From an uncultured Gammaproteobacteria bacterium (GTDB taxonomy: Bacteria > Pseudomonadota > Gammaproteobacteria > Pseudomonadales > DT-91): 13,603 bases of DNA. The notes under the pieces are model-generated. The model had not been told where the DNA came from. It saw nothing but the letters and a program-made list of their open reading frames with translations, and ran no database searches. How positions within the stretch are numbered: the stretch's first letter is position 1; every line of letters starts with the position of its first letter. The position numbers were made by a program, and so were the translations under genes. Where the stretch lies: contig CAKMZU010000051.1 of assembly GCA_929200485.1 (NCBI GenBank), positions 1,302-14,904 on the forward strand, in the 5' to 3' direction. Shown here piece after piece: positions 1-8,046 of this stretch.

Positions 1-92
1 GGCCAAGCCATCCAACAACCTTTGTGAGATTCAAATTCACCAGGTAAACGAAAGTTATCCGCTTTTGGCGTCGTATTGAGTCTATGTGTCAT
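1..92 (-). CDS. aguA: Agmatine deiminase, N-terminal fragment (runs off the window)
   Basis: Only the first 30 or so codons are present. The peptide contains TPKADNFRLPGEFE followed by CWMAWP, which matches the conserved N-terminus of agmatine deiminases (TPxxDGFRMPxEFE, then WMxWP). This family hydrolyses agmatine to N-carbamoylputrescine and ammonia in the cytoplasm, the first step from agmatine to putrescine. The ATG at 92-90 overlaps the stop codon of the upstream permease gene as TAATG. It is preceded at a good distance by GGAGG, which lies inside the last codons of the permease, so the two genes should be translationally coupled. The active-site Cys and His residues lie beyond the window, so catalytic integrity cannot be judged. 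The family call rests on a short but distinctive stretch. Confidence 0.86.
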   Translation of the reverse strand, partial: MTHRLNTTPKADNFRLPGEFESHKGCWMAW

Positions 93-1531
93 TATCTGCC
101 TCCGTTTTCTTTTTGGGCTTTGTAAATAACGATTTCACCAATAATCAATGTGATTAAAATACCACCACCAACATTGATAAAGTAACTTTTATTAAAAGGC
201 ACCCCCGGCACATAAAAGAAAAAAAGAATACCCATCAACAGCACAATCAGTGGCACAAAGGTACAGTAATAAAGCGCAGGTTCACCCCCGGGAATGAGAA
301 AAGGTCTGTGTGTGTCTTTTAAGGTCTTTCTAAGCTTGAAAAATGCAGGGAATAATAAAATGTAGCTCATTAACAAGGTAACAGCGCCAAGTGAAAAAAT
401 ATCCCAAAATAATGCTTCATTTGACGATTGTTTGGTACATTCTGCTAACGCATGGTGGCTATCAGTGGTGCAGGCCTTTACTGGCTTACCCGCAATAATC
501 CCGTAGATAACCATAACAATGGTAGAGATAATACCATTCCATAGGGCAACTGTTTTGGGAGAGCCTGTCTTTGGGTTCAACGTAGATAAGCTTTTGGGTA
601 AAAGGCCCTCGTGAGCCGCATAGACAACTGCGCGGTTCACGCCCATAGCCCAGGTAGTTAAATTACTGACAATGGTATACAGAAACATGCAACCAATGAA
701 AATAATGAATATTTGAGCAAGCCTGCTATTACCAAAAATAGCGACAAGCGATTCCAATATACCTGTTGAGTCACTGATTTGCTCAATAGGGATAGTCGCC
801 AATATGCCAAAGGTAGCAATGACATAAAAAAACGCTATCATTGTGCCGCCAAGCAGGACGGCTTTTGGAATATCTTTTTGCGGGTCTTTCATAACACCAG
901 ATGCCCCTGCAATGACTTCAAATCCCATAAAATTAAAAATCACTATAGGCAAATAATTCATTCCAGCCTCCAAAGAAGGCATCATGTTTTGAAAAGTTAT
1001 TTCATTGGCAAAACCCAAATCGAATCCTTTGTAAATACCGCAAAAACCTAAAATAAGCATGATGATTGATTTAAAAATCGAGCCTATATTCGGAATCCAG
1101 AGAGTATTTTCTATATCCTGCATAGTAATGAGACATTTAACCCAGGACATGAATATAGCAATGCCAGCAATAGTCCATGGGCTTACATCAAGGCTGAATA
1201 TTTGCGTAAAAATTAAGGCAAACAAATAAAAGGCTGCAGGTATCCAAAGCGCATAATTAACCCAGTAAATCCATGCAATACGCGCACCGACTTTATCACC
1301 AAACGCACGTCTAACCCAATCTACAATACCACCTTCATCAGGAAAACTAGTGCCTAATTCAGCAGTGACCAAACCATAAGGCACGAAGAATAACAAGAAC
1401 ATGATGATCCACCAGACAAAGGCGGATGGGCCAATCATCGCTGATGCTGATATGGTGTCTACCACTAGCACAGAACTCACAGCGATCAGGATAATACCAA
1501 ACATACTGACTTTTTTATTATGTGAATTCAT
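92..1531 (-). CDS. APC-superfamily amino acid/polyamine permease, likely linked to agmatine
   Basis: A 479-residue integral membrane protein with about twelve hydrophobic segments. Family marks include the unwound first helix around ISASAMIGPSAF (residues 27-38), the TM6-like stretch FMGFEVIAGASGVMKDPQKD (201-220) and the TM8 stretch GVNRAVVYAAHEGLLPK (297-313). These are typical of APC transporters, especially the glutamate/GABA and amine antiporter branches. A hydrophilic loop near residues 350-372 carries two cysteines (C354, C365) and could be extracytoplasmic. The ATG has GAGGA upstream. The stop overlaps the agmatine deiminase start, so I infer that the substrate is agmatine, or that the protein exchanges agmatine for putrescine. 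The sequence itself does not prove this. Arginine or another amino acid remains possible. Confidence 0.87.
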   Translation of the reverse strand: MNSHNKKVSMFGIILIAVSSVLVVDTISASAMIGPSAFVWWIIMFLLFFVPYGLVTAELGTSFPDEGGIVDWVRRAFGDKVGARIAWIYWVNYALWIPAAFYLFALIFTQIFSLDVSPWTIAGIAIFMSWVKCLITMQDIENTLWIPNIGSIFKSIIMLILGFCGIYKGFDLGFANEITFQNMMPSLEAGMNYLPIVIFNFMGFEVIAGASGVMKDPQKDIPKAVLLGGTMIAFFYVIATFGILATIPIEQISDSTGILESLVAIFGNSRLAQIFIIFIGCMFLYTIVSNLTTWAMGVNRAVVYAAHEGLLPKSLSTLNPKTGSPKTVALWNGIISTIVMVIYGIIAGKPVKACTTDSHHALAECTKQSSNEALFWDIFSLGAVTLLMSYILLFPAFFKLRKTLKDTHRPFLIPGGEPALYYCTFVPLIVLLMGILFFFYVPGVPFNKSYFINVGGGILITLIIGEIVIYKAQKENGGR

Positions 1532-1544
1532 AGATCCTCACTAT

Positions 1545-1559
1545 GCCAAAGTCTTTGGC
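1545..1559. promoter_or_regulatory. 15-bp palindrome in the permease leader, candidate operator
   Basis: GCCAAAGTCTTTGGC has two perfect 7-bp arms around one central base. It lies 14 bp before the permease ATG and just downstream of a possible -10 (TATGAT, 1564-1569 on the minus strand), so a bound repressor would cover the transcription start. It could also form a small hairpin near the ribosome binding site. No regulator gene is visible nearby. Confidence 0.45.
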
Positions 1560-1563
1560 TAAA

Positions 1564-1569
1564 ATCATA
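1564..1569 (-). promoter_or_regulatory. Possible -10 element of the permease-deiminase unit
   Basis: TATGAT matches the sigma-70 -10 consensus at five of six positions, in the AT-rich DNA upstream of the permease. No good -35 hexamer is seen at 16-18 bp, so the promoter may be weak or need an activator. Confidence 0.3.
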
Positions 1570-1804
1570 AAACTATCGACTTATTTAAGCTACTTATTTC
1601 GTGAATTAATATTTTATTTAAAAAATAAAAGAAGAGAAAAAGGTTTAATCAAAGATAGGTCAATCTGATTAGCCATTCATACAGACTAATTTGGATATTG
1701 GAAGCACTATGGATATTGCTTACCTAAATAGCGGGATAGCAATTATGCAGTACGTCTGGAGCGGCGTATTGCATAATTTACTCACTCAGGAGAATTCAAG
1801 AAAA
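1570..1804. other. AT-rich intergenic region between metalloprotease and permease
   Basis: This non-coding stretch holds an AT-only inverted repeat (TTTTATTT, 3 bases, AAATAAAA, about 1610-1628), a 9-bp direct repeat (TGGATATTG, about 1691-1718, period 18) and the larger hairpin described separately. I see no convincing small gene. Confidence 0.6.
1741..1778 (-). repeat. 14-bp-stem hairpin just after the metalloprotease gene
   Basis: The arms AATTATGCAGTACG (1741-1754) and CGTATTGCATAATT (1765-1778) pair at 13 of 14 positions, with a G-T wobble at the remaining one and a 10-base loop. The hairpin begins 26 bases after the metalloprotease stop codon in the direction of transcription. No U-run follows on either strand, so it is not a standard intrinsic terminator. 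It may protect the 3' end of the messenger or act as a Rho-associated stop. Confidence 0.5.
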
Positions 1805-4492
1805 TCAAAAAGTTGATAATGTGTGGCCCTGCAACCGATCACAATAAGCATTATTTGAGCTCGGCAAATAAAACCCTTTTGGAACCTTTGGATAATTATA
1901 GCTGGCAACCTGATCACTGGCTTTATCTGAATAAACTTGGCCTACAAGATCAAAAAAAGGCCGAAATTCCAAGTCGGTTACAAAGCTTGAGGAAATGAGT
2001 AGCCAATCATTTCTATCAATCGCCAAAGCTTCATCTCTAGAGTAACTTGTAAAGCCAAGTTTATTTTTAGCAAGATCCCAATCTGCTTCGCTGTTATCAG
2101 CGGCTTCAAAACTAAATTCCAACAAGTGTAATCGCGGAATCATATGCCAGCCGTTATTTAATTTACCTTCAGTTTCGGCATGCATCATCAGTTGGATCAC
2201 TAATGCAGCACTTTGACTCCAGCCGCTGTAAGCCAAACTTGCCATATAAGCGCCGGGGTCAGCTTCATCTTGACTAGTGTTAATATCATTCATAATACTA
2301 TTGAAAGGTAAATTCTGACAGTTATGAGCAACACCTTCATCCTTATATGCTCTCGACTTGACATAGTATGAATAAAAATTAGTCACGGCATGCCCATCCG
2401 AACCATTAAATCGAAATCGACCACTTTCAAAATTATGCCCGACCTCATGGAGATCTCCGTGTCCTAATATTTGAAATTCCCAAAATGCATCATAGGGATT
2501 ACCAGAGCAACCATAGCCACACGTTGCTTGATCAGCGTTCATGTGCTGAACCTGTTTATATTCAGGTATTTCAAAGCCTTTCGCTTGTGCAAAATTGTGT
2601 ATTTCTTCGATGACACCAATGTTTTCACCACGATAACCTGAAAGAATTTTATGATAATTGTGGTGGTATTTGGTGATAAAGTATTCAATTTTTGTCGGGG
2701 TATCCCATAGGCTGCCTTCGAGCGTTTTTAACATTTTTTCAGTCTTTGAATGAATTTCAAAATGCTCTGTGGCTATCTCGGCCCAGTCATAATGATTAGC
2801 GAATAACGCATTTAAAAATTCAGTATCGTCACCCCCTGCACGCCAAAATGGATGCTGACCAACTTGAGAAAATCGGAATGTAAGTGCTGAACCCTGATCT
2901 GAAAATCCAACTTGAATTGGCCCACCGTAGGGTGAAGTCACATATATCGTTTCGCCGCTATCGATAGATATGTGTGGAGACTGGATAAATTTAGGGCGAT
3001 TATATTTATCATTATTCATATGGTGAACCGAGCTATCTCTTTGGGTATTGATAAATATAGTTGCATCGACCTCCATTAAATCATCTGTTCGCTCTACGCG
3101 AAAGGTCTGCCCGGGTAAAGCATAGACCCCTGCCGCTCTAAAACGTTCTCTACTCACTACATTGACGGTTTTACCCAATAGTGTGATATGAGAAAAATCC
3201 GTCCGACTAAAATTGCCCAAATCTCCCTGAGTAGGATTAAATTCACGAGAATAATAAACTAAATGGTCGGCAAAGAAACTCTTAAGATAATCATAGGTAT
3301 CAGAGGAATCTCGAGAGAGTGGAAAACTCACTGTCTCGCGATACTTGTCACCCAATAAAATTAAGTGATTTTCAAGAAGGTAATATTCTTCATTGAATAT
3401 ATCTAACGATTTATTATCAAACGCGTTAATTAACTGTTTTAATCGTTGAGTTATTAGTAAGAACTCCGTTTTAAATGCCGGTGCATCTGAACATGAACCA
3501 TCGCTTTCTTTGCAATCAGAAATATTAAAACTAAAGGTTTTTTTCTCAAGCCGTTCTACTAATGATTGAATGCCTGACAAGGTATTGGTTTGTGAAAACA
3601 TAGCTGTAGACGAATCCCAATCAGCAGCATCTTGAGAAAAATAATTACCTGCACCGCCGGGCGCTTGTGTACTGACCCCAAAATACCTAAGGATTGGATT
3701 GGTTAATTCAGAAGAATTCCAACTTCTATTATGCAAATAAAGAAACGATTTGTTATTGGTTGCCGCCATATGCATTGCTTCGACAACTTTATTAACAGCT
3801 ATATCAGGGTCTGATCCAGTAATCACGACATCCATGGCGTTTATACAACTCGTTAGCGTAATTTCGTCTGTGCATCTAACAACAGTTGAAGCTATATAAT
3901 TAGCCTTTAACCAATTTTCTGCATTCGTCATCTCGCTATTGCTCATGAGCATCAATGCAAATTTTCTCTCTATCGTATCTTCTGATGCTGAATTAAATGG
4001 TGCCAGGAGCCAATCTATAAGTTTCTTCATAGGCTGCTGGAATTCAGCATGCTCACCCCTTGGCATTTCATCAAGCACATCGTCCCCGATCGCCACAGCA
4101 CGATAGCCTTTATGATTATAAGCTGTGACAAAAACATGACCTTTATTTCCAACCACTATCTCCTTTACTGATGCTAAATCGTTGGGGTAAAAAAATCTGG
4201 ATGAGCGTCCAGGGTTAAATACAACAGAATTACCTGAAAAGATTTCTTGAAGTAGAGATTGCGTTGATTCGGATTCGTTTTTTATTAACGTCTGAATTCT
4301 AAGCTCGAGCTTGGAAGCTTCTGCTGGAAGATAAGCAGGATTACCTGTGGCAACCGCTTTCTCAATCAAATCATCTGCTGGCGGGTCATTTAGGCTTTCC
4401 TCATCATTTACGCTGAGAGAAAACCCACAGCCGGATATAAAAAAAAGAGAAGTAATTAGAACGACAAAAGAATAAAGGGCGCGCACTTTCAA
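1805..4492 (-). CDS. ImpA/M60-like zinc metalloprotease lipoprotein
   Basis: An 895-residue protein resembling the ImpA (IMPa, mucin-cleaving) family of Pseudomonas, which is about the same length. Residues 1-21 form a lipoprotein signal peptide with lipobox ISGC (C22). Gly at +2 favours the outer membrane. A long N-terminal region (about 40-420) is followed by a beta-rich part (430-550) and the peptidase region. The zinc motif HEVGH is at 682-686, with E683 the expected catalytic base. I cannot place the third zinc ligand with certainty. Paired cysteines (C327/C334, C658/C662) suggest an extracytoplasmic protein. The start is TTG, chosen because AAGGAGG lies 5 bases upstream and the signal peptide begins there. 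The gene follows phoU but has its own promoter. Its role is probably cleavage of glycoproteins or surface proteins. Substrate is unknown. Confidence 0.85.
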   Translation of the reverse strand: MKVRALYSFVVLITSLFFISGCGFSLSVNDEESLNDPPADDLIEKAVATGNPAYLPAEASKLELRIQTLIKNESESTQSLLQEIFSGNSVVFNPGRSSRFFYPNDLASVKEIVVGNKGHVFVTAYNHKGYRAVAIGDDVLDEMPRGEHAEFQQPMKKLIDWLLAPFNSASEDTIERKFALMLMSNSEMTNAENWLKANYIASTVVRCTDEITLTSCINAMDVVITGSDPDIAVNKVVEAMHMAATNNKSFLYLHNRSWNSSELTNPILRYFGVSTQAPGGAGNYFSQDAADWDSSTAMFSQTNTLSGIQSLVERLEKKTFSFNISDCKESDGSCSDAPAFKTEFLLITQRLKQLINAFDNKSLDIFNEEYYLLENHLILLGDKYRETVSFPLSRDSSDTYDYLKSFFADHLVYYSREFNPTQGDLGNFSRTDFSHITLLGKTVNVVSRERFRAAGVYALPGQTFRVERTDDLMEVDATIFINTQRDSSVHHMNNDKYNRPKFIQSPHISIDSGETIYVTSPYGGPIQVGFSDQGSALTFRFSQVGQHPFWRAGGDDTEFLNALFANHYDWAEIATEHFEIHSKTEKMLKTLEGSLWDTPTKIEYFITKYHHNYHKILSGYRGENIGVIEEIHNFAQAKGFEIPEYKQVQHMNADQATCGYGCSGNPYDAFWEFQILGHGDLHEVGHNFESGRFRFNGSDGHAVTNFYSYYVKSRAYKDEGVAHNCQNLPFNSIMNDINTSQDEADPGAYMASLAYSGWSQSAALVIQLMMHAETEGKLNNGWHMIPRLHLLEFSFEAADNSEADWDLAKNKLGFTSYSRDEALAIDRNDWLLISSSFVTDLEFRPFFDLVGQVYSDKASDQVASYNYPKVPKGFYLPSSNNAYCDRLQGHTLSTF

Positions 4493-4497
4493 GTTGA

Positions 4498-4504
4498 CCT
4501 CCTT
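4498..4504 (-). promoter_or_regulatory. Shine-Dalgarno that fixes the TTG start of the metalloprotease
   Basis: AAGGAGG is close to a perfect anti-16S match and sits 5 bases before the TTG codon at 4492-4490. There is no in-frame ATG at this place, and the lipoprotein signal peptide requires this start. Strong initiation pairing may compensate for the weak TTG. Confidence 0.8.
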
Positions 4505-4523
4505 AATAGAGTTATTCTATTAA
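4503..4523. promoter_or_regulatory. 21-bp inverted repeat over the metalloprotease transcription start, candidate operator
   Basis: TTAATAG (4503-4509) and CTATTAA (4517-4523) are perfect 7-bp arms around 7 bases. The repeat lies immediately after the predicted -10 and touches the Shine-Dalgarno. Transcription would begin inside the first arm, so a full RNA hairpin is unlikely and a protein-binding operator is the better reading. The regulator is unknown. Confidence 0.4.
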
Positions 4524-4524
4524 A

Positions 4525-4553
4525 GATATAAACTTGGAGAAAAAAATTGACAA
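4525..4553 (-). promoter_or_regulatory. Sigma-70-type promoter of the metalloprotease gene
   Basis: The -35 is TTGTCA (4548-4553, five of six consensus bases). A 17-bp spacer containing a T7 run separates it from the -10 TATATC (4525-4530, four of six). It lies directly after the phoU terminator, so the metalloprotease is probably expressed separately. TTGTCAA also resembles one Pho-box half, but no second unit stands at the required 11-bp spacing. Confidence 0.5.
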
Positions 4554-4557
4554 TACG

Positions 4558-4594
4558 AAAAGGCTAATTTTTTGGGCTATACCAAAGAATTAGC
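4558..4594 (-). terminator. Rho-independent-type terminator after phoU
   Basis: Stem arms 4563-4575 and 4582-4594 pair over 13 positions (12 Watson-Crick and one wobble) around a 6-base loop, and CTTTT follows on the minus strand. It lies about 50 bases after the phoU stop. The stem is AT-rich and the U-run short, so termination may be partial. Confidence 0.65.
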
Positions 4595-4644
4595 AAGAGG
4601 AAAAAAAATATTAATCTAACGATTTGACAATGGGAACAGGGAAA

Positions 4645-5361
4645 TCAGTTTTTATTGACGCGATCCGCCATTTCAGCTGCGTCAATATGGCGAACATCGA
4701 GGCCTTTGACAAGATAAACCACATGCTCAGCAATATTTTTCGCATGATCACCCATTCTTTCAATGCTTCTTAATGCCCAAATGACTTTCAGAATGCGATC
4801 CGCGCCTTCAGATTCATTGGAGATGATCTTAACCATATCTTTTACGGCATTGGCATATTCGCTATCGACTTTATTATCTTCGTAAGCAACACGGATTGCC
4901 TGGTCAGTATCCATTCTGGCAAAAGCATCCAAGGCATCATGTATCATTTGCCCTACATGGGCACCTAAATGACGAATTTCAACAAAGCCTCGTTTTTCAC
5001 TAACTTCATCCCGAAGGCCTATGACTTGAGCGGCAACCTTGCTGGCTTCATCACCAATACGTTCGATATCAGAGACGATTTTAGAAATCGCAAGAACCAG
5101 ACGTAAATCACTGGCTGTCGGCTGGCGAAGCGCCAAGATGCGCTCACATTCCTCATCGACGACGGTTTGGAATTGATTGATGTCATGGTCTTTATTGCGC
5201 ACTTCATCGGCTTTTTGGCTATCCAGGGTTAGAACACTCTCAATCGCATCACGTACCTGTCGCTCAACCAAGCCTCCCATTTCGAGAGTCTTGGTTCTGA
5301 CTGCCTCAAGCTCTTGATTGAACTGTCTTGAGATGTGGTGAGTGTAACCGTCGCCTTCCAT
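4645..5361 (-). CDS. phoU: Phosphate signalling protein PhoU
   Basis: A 238-residue, all-helical cytoplasmic protein, the usual PhoU length. Two tandem PhoU domains are recognisable. The first carries MGGLVERQV and DIERIGDEASKVA; the second carries RSIERMGDHAKNIAEHV near the C-terminus. These Asp/Glu-rich motifs bind metal in known PhoU structures. PhoU is known to damp PhoR/PhoB signalling when phosphate is plentiful and to restrain the Pst transporter. The start MEGDGYTHHISRQF aligns with other gammaproteobacterial PhoU proteins, and AAGGA lies just upstream. It is the last gene of the pst unit, 126 bases after pstB, with a terminator downstream. Confidence 0.97.
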   Translation of the reverse strand: MEGDGYTHHISRQFNQELEAVRTKTLEMGGLVERQVRDAIESVLTLDSQKADEVRNKDHDINQFQTVVDEECERILALRQPTASDLRLVLAISKIVSDIERIGDEASKVAAQVIGLRDEVSEKRGFVEIRHLGAHVGQMIHDALDAFARMDTDQAIRVAYEDNKVDSEYANAVKDMVKIISNESEGADRILKVIWALRSIERMGDHAKNIAEHVVYLVKGLDVRHIDAAEMADRVNKN

Positions 5362-5487
5362 TTGTTATCCTTTTACCTAGCTTTTGAGTTGTTTTCGTGT
5401 GCCTATACTAACTCGTAACTTTAAATTTAAATTTAAACCGCTATAACCGCCCGCTATTAACCACCAATCTATATACTATAGAATTAT
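5362..5487. repeat. pstB-phoU intergenic region with small repeats
   Basis: This spacer holds a 6-bp unit repeated three times that is also self-complementary (TTTAAA-type, 5420-5437). Next to it is an imperfect tandem pair (CGCTATAACCGCC at 5439-5451, CGCTATTAACCACC at 5452-5465). A short AT palindrome (CTATATACTATAG, 5469-5481) follows the pstB stop. I see no clear promoter, Pho box or terminator, so phoU is most simply read as cotranscribed with pstB. Confidence 0.5.
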
Positions 5488-6315
5488 TTAGCCATAACGG
5501 CCAGTAATATAATCTTCGGTTTGCTTTTCTTTTGGGTTAGTAAACAGGGTGTTAGTCTCGCCATACTCGACTAAGTTCCCCATATACATAAATGCGGTTC
5601 GATCAGAGACCCTTGCCGCTTGCTGCATGTTGTGAGTAACAATAACAATAGTGAATTGATCTTTAAGTTGGTCAATCAATTCTTCAATCTTTAGAGTAGA
5701 AATTGGGTCAAGGGCTGAAGCCGGCTCATCTAACAATAAAACTTCAGGCTTAACCGCAATCGTTCGAGCAATAACCAATCGCTGCTGCTGACCACCCGAC
5801 ATACCGAGTGCTGAATCATTCAAACGGTCTTTTACTTCATCCCAAAGAGCGGCTCCTCTTAATGATTCTTCAACAACCTGATCAAGCACCCGTCGGCTTT
5901 TTATACCTTGAATGCGAAGACCATAAGCGACATTCTCATAAATCGATTTTGGGAATGGGTTCGGTTTTTGGAATACCATGCCTACCTTTCTTCTAAGCGA
6001 GGCGACATCTATCGATTTATCATAAATATTCTGCCCGCCCATGCGGATTTCACCTTTAATGCTACAGGTATCAACCAAGTCATTCATCCGGTTGAAACAT
6101 CGAAGCAATGTTGACTTACCGCAGCCAGAAGGCCCTATAAAAGCAGTGACTTTCTTTTCCGGGATGCTTAAATCAATGCCATTTAGTGCCTGCTTATCTC
6201 CATAAAATAACTTTAGATTATCGACTTCGATACTGACGTTATCATCTTCAATGCGTGAATTGGCATTATTAGGGTTTAGCGCATTAATCATTGATGGCTG
6301 AGTTTCGTTCGTCAT
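5488..6315 (-). CDS. pstB: Phosphate ABC transporter ATP-binding protein PstB
   Basis: A 275-residue cytoplasmic ATPase that powers phosphate import through PstCA. Visible motifs, counted from the chosen start, are Walker [10 protein letters not shown] (61-69), the Q-loop in VFQKPNPFP (about 116), signature GMSGGQQQR (171-179), Walker [10 protein letters not shown] (192-200) and the switch His in VTHN (228). The frame is open to an ATG at 6348, inside pstA. I prefer the ATG at 6315: it lies 4 bases after the pstA stop, has GGAG at about 10 bases, and leaves out an atypical basic leader of 11 residues. The roughly 25-residue extension before the ABC core is normal for Pseudomonas-type PstB. 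Confidence 0.97.
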   Translation of the reverse strand: MTNETQPSMINALNPNNANSRIEDDNVSIEVDNLKLFYGDKQALNGIDLSIPEKKVTAFIGPSGCGKSTLLRCFNRMNDLVDTCSIKGEIRMGGQNIYDKSIDVASLRRKVGMVFQKPNPFPKSIYENVAYGLRIQGIKSRRVLDQVVEESLRGAALWDEVKDRLNDSALGMSGGQQQRLVIARTIAVKPEVLLLDEPASALDPISTLKIEELIDQLKDQFTIVIVTHNMQQAARVSDRTAFMYMGNLVEYGETNTLFTNPKEKQTEDYITGRYG

Positions 6316-6319
6316 TATT

Positions 6320-8014
6320 TTAATGCTCCAACGCTTTATATTTTTCACGCAAGCGGTTTCGGATCATAACAGCTGCGATATTTAACACGGCAATAACCAC
6401 GACTAACAAAAAGGCAGTGGCATAAACTAATGGCCTTGCGGCTTCAACATTCGGGCTTTGGAAACCGACATCATAGATATGGAAACCCAAATGCATAAAT
6501 TTCTGATCAAGGTGAAAATACGGGAAGTTACCATCCACCGGTAGCGATGGCGCCAATTTAACCACACCCACAAGCATTAGTGGTGCAACTTCACCGGCAG
6601 CCCTTGCTACTGCCAAAATTAACCCAGTCATCATTGATGGACTTGCCATTGGCAAAACAATACGCCAAATGGTTTCTGCTTTAGTTGCCCCAAGTGCAAG
6701 GCTGCCTTCGCGCACCGCTCGTGGAATCCGTGCCAAGCCCTCTTCCGTTGCAACAATAACAACTGGCAATGTTAATAACGCCAGTGTCAGGGATGCCCAT
6801 AACAAGCCTGGCGTTCCAAAAGTTGGCGATGGCAGCGCTTCCTCAAACAACATCTGATCCACATTCTGCCCGATAAAATAAACAAAGAATCCTAACCCAA
6901 AGACACCATAAACAATGGATGGAACACCTGCCAGGTTATTTACCGCAATGCGAATCACACGAGTAACGGTGCCTTGAGGTGCATATTCACGAAGATAAAC
7001 AGCGGCGATAACACCAAAAGGCGTAACCATGACGGACATCAAAATCACCATGATGACGGTACCGAAAATCGCAGGATATATCCCCCCTTCGGTATTCGCT
7101 TCTCTTGGCTCACCTGATAAAAATTCCCATAGACTATGAAAGTAAGCGACAATTTTTGTAAAAAAATTCATGCTATTGGGTTGAGTCGCTTTCACAACGT
7201 GTGACAGGTTTATTTCAACTTCCTGACCATTAGAGGCTTTGGCAATGATACTGTCACGCTTTACCGCATCATAAAGAGCGTTTAATTCCGTTTGTAAGCC
7301 TTGATATTCTTTATCCAGTTCTGCTCGCTGGGCGTTAATACTCTGTTTTTCTTCAGCCAACTCATCCGCTTCCGGTGGATGTAATTCCAATCGACGTTCT
7401 TTAAGACGCAAACGCTCCATTTTATGGTTGATCGTACCAATAGCTTTCTTTTCAATGTGATGAATTTGATCATAAAGTGATAAAGCACGATCTAAACGTT
7501 TAGAAAAATCTTCAAAGAGTTGTTCGCTAGTTGCATCGTCACGGGAAACTTTTTCACCATTTTCTTTTAAACCAACAATCTCGCCATAAAAGTTACCCCA
7601 CTCACGGCGTTCAAGATTGACAAGGTTTTTTGGATATTCAATGTCTTTTAAATTGTCATCAATAAACCAGGCAAAGTCCGAACCGAAAACATCTCTATTT
7701 CCAACCTTAATCAGGGAGCGTTTGTGAAAGCGTTGGTTCGGGTCAACATCAAAGCCCGCATCAATTAATTGTTGCGCAGAAACTTTTGCCGTCTCTACTT
7801 GCTCTCCAATAATTTTTTTGTCTTTGCCAGCGGATAATTCGTAAGTCGCCGACATAATAGGTTTTGGCCAAAAATGAGATAAGCCTTTAACAGCAAGTAA
7901 CCCAAGCAAGCCAAGAACGGCAATAATACTTAAGGCAACAGCGGCAGCATTAAGCCAGACCCAGGGGTCGCCGCCTTTAAACCATGTTTTGAGTGTTGGC
8001 TTTTGTTGTTTCAT
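6320..8014 (-). CDS. pstA: Phosphate ABC transporter permease PstA, long form
   Basis: A 564-residue inner-membrane permease, far longer than the about 300 residues of E. coli PstA but similar to the long form in Pseudomonas and marine gammaproteobacteria. One N-terminal membrane helix (about 19-43) is followed by a periplasmic insert of some 240 residues. Its part from 165 to 255 is highly charged and probably coiled coil. The conserved permease core begins near residue 312. The ATPase-coupling EAA loop is [20 protein letters not shown] (436-455), followed by [13 protein letters not shown] (471-483), a typical PstA mark. The ribosome binding site is weak (AAGAG, somewhat distant). It lies 32 bases after pstC and is followed by pstB after 4 bases. 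Confidence 0.96.
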   Translation of the reverse strand: MKQQKPTLKTWFKGGDPWVWLNAAAVALSIIAVLGLLGLLAVKGLSHFWPKPIMSATYELSAGKDKKIIGEQVETAKVSAQQLIDAGFDVDPNQRFHKRSLIKVGNRDVFGSDFAWFIDDNLKDIEYPKNLVNLERREWGNFYGEIVGLKENGEKVSRDDATSEQLFEDFSKRLDRALSLYDQIHHIEKKAIGTINHKMERLRLKERRLELHPPEADELAEEKQSINAQRAELDKEYQGLQTELNALYDAVKRDSIIAKASNGQEVEINLSHVVKATQPNSMNFFTKIVAYFHSLWEFLSGEPREANTEGGIYPAIFGTVIMVILMSVMVTPFGVIAAVYLREYAPQGTVTRVIRIAVNNLAGVPSIVYGVFGLGFFVYFIGQNVDQMLFEEALPSPTFGTPGLLWASLTLALLTLPVVIVATEEGLARIPRAVREGSLALGATKAETIWRIVLPMASPSMMTGLILAVARAAGEVAPLMLVGVVKLAPSLPVDGNFPYFHLDQKFMHLGFHIYDVGFQSPNVEAARPLVYATAFLLVVVIAVLNIAAVMIRNRLREKYKALEH

Positions 8015-8046
8015 TGTAAAAAACTCTTAAAAAAACCCTAAAAAAC

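Noticed and set aside
1813..1998. Open frame of 61 codons on the plus strand
   Set aside because: It lies entirely opposite the C-terminal coding part of the metalloprotease, has no recognisable product, and is best explained as a shadow frame. The other short frames opposite or inside the pst genes were rejected for the same reason.
4548..4554. TTGTCAA as a Pho box for the metalloprotease, with a similar copy after phoU at about 4625-4631
   Set aside because: Neither copy has a convincing second unit 11 bp away. The first is better explained as a -35 hexamer.
5420..5481. AT-rich tandem and palindromic repeats as a mobile or CRISPR-like element
   Set aside because: The units are very short and occur only in this 60-base spacer. 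There are no spacers, no flanking duplication and no associated genes.
6316..6348. Upstream ATG for pstB, adding 11 residues
   Set aside because: It overlaps pstA, lacks a Shine-Dalgarno, and adds a basic leader not typical of PstB. The ATG at 6315 has GGAG upstream and the usual tight spacing to pstA.
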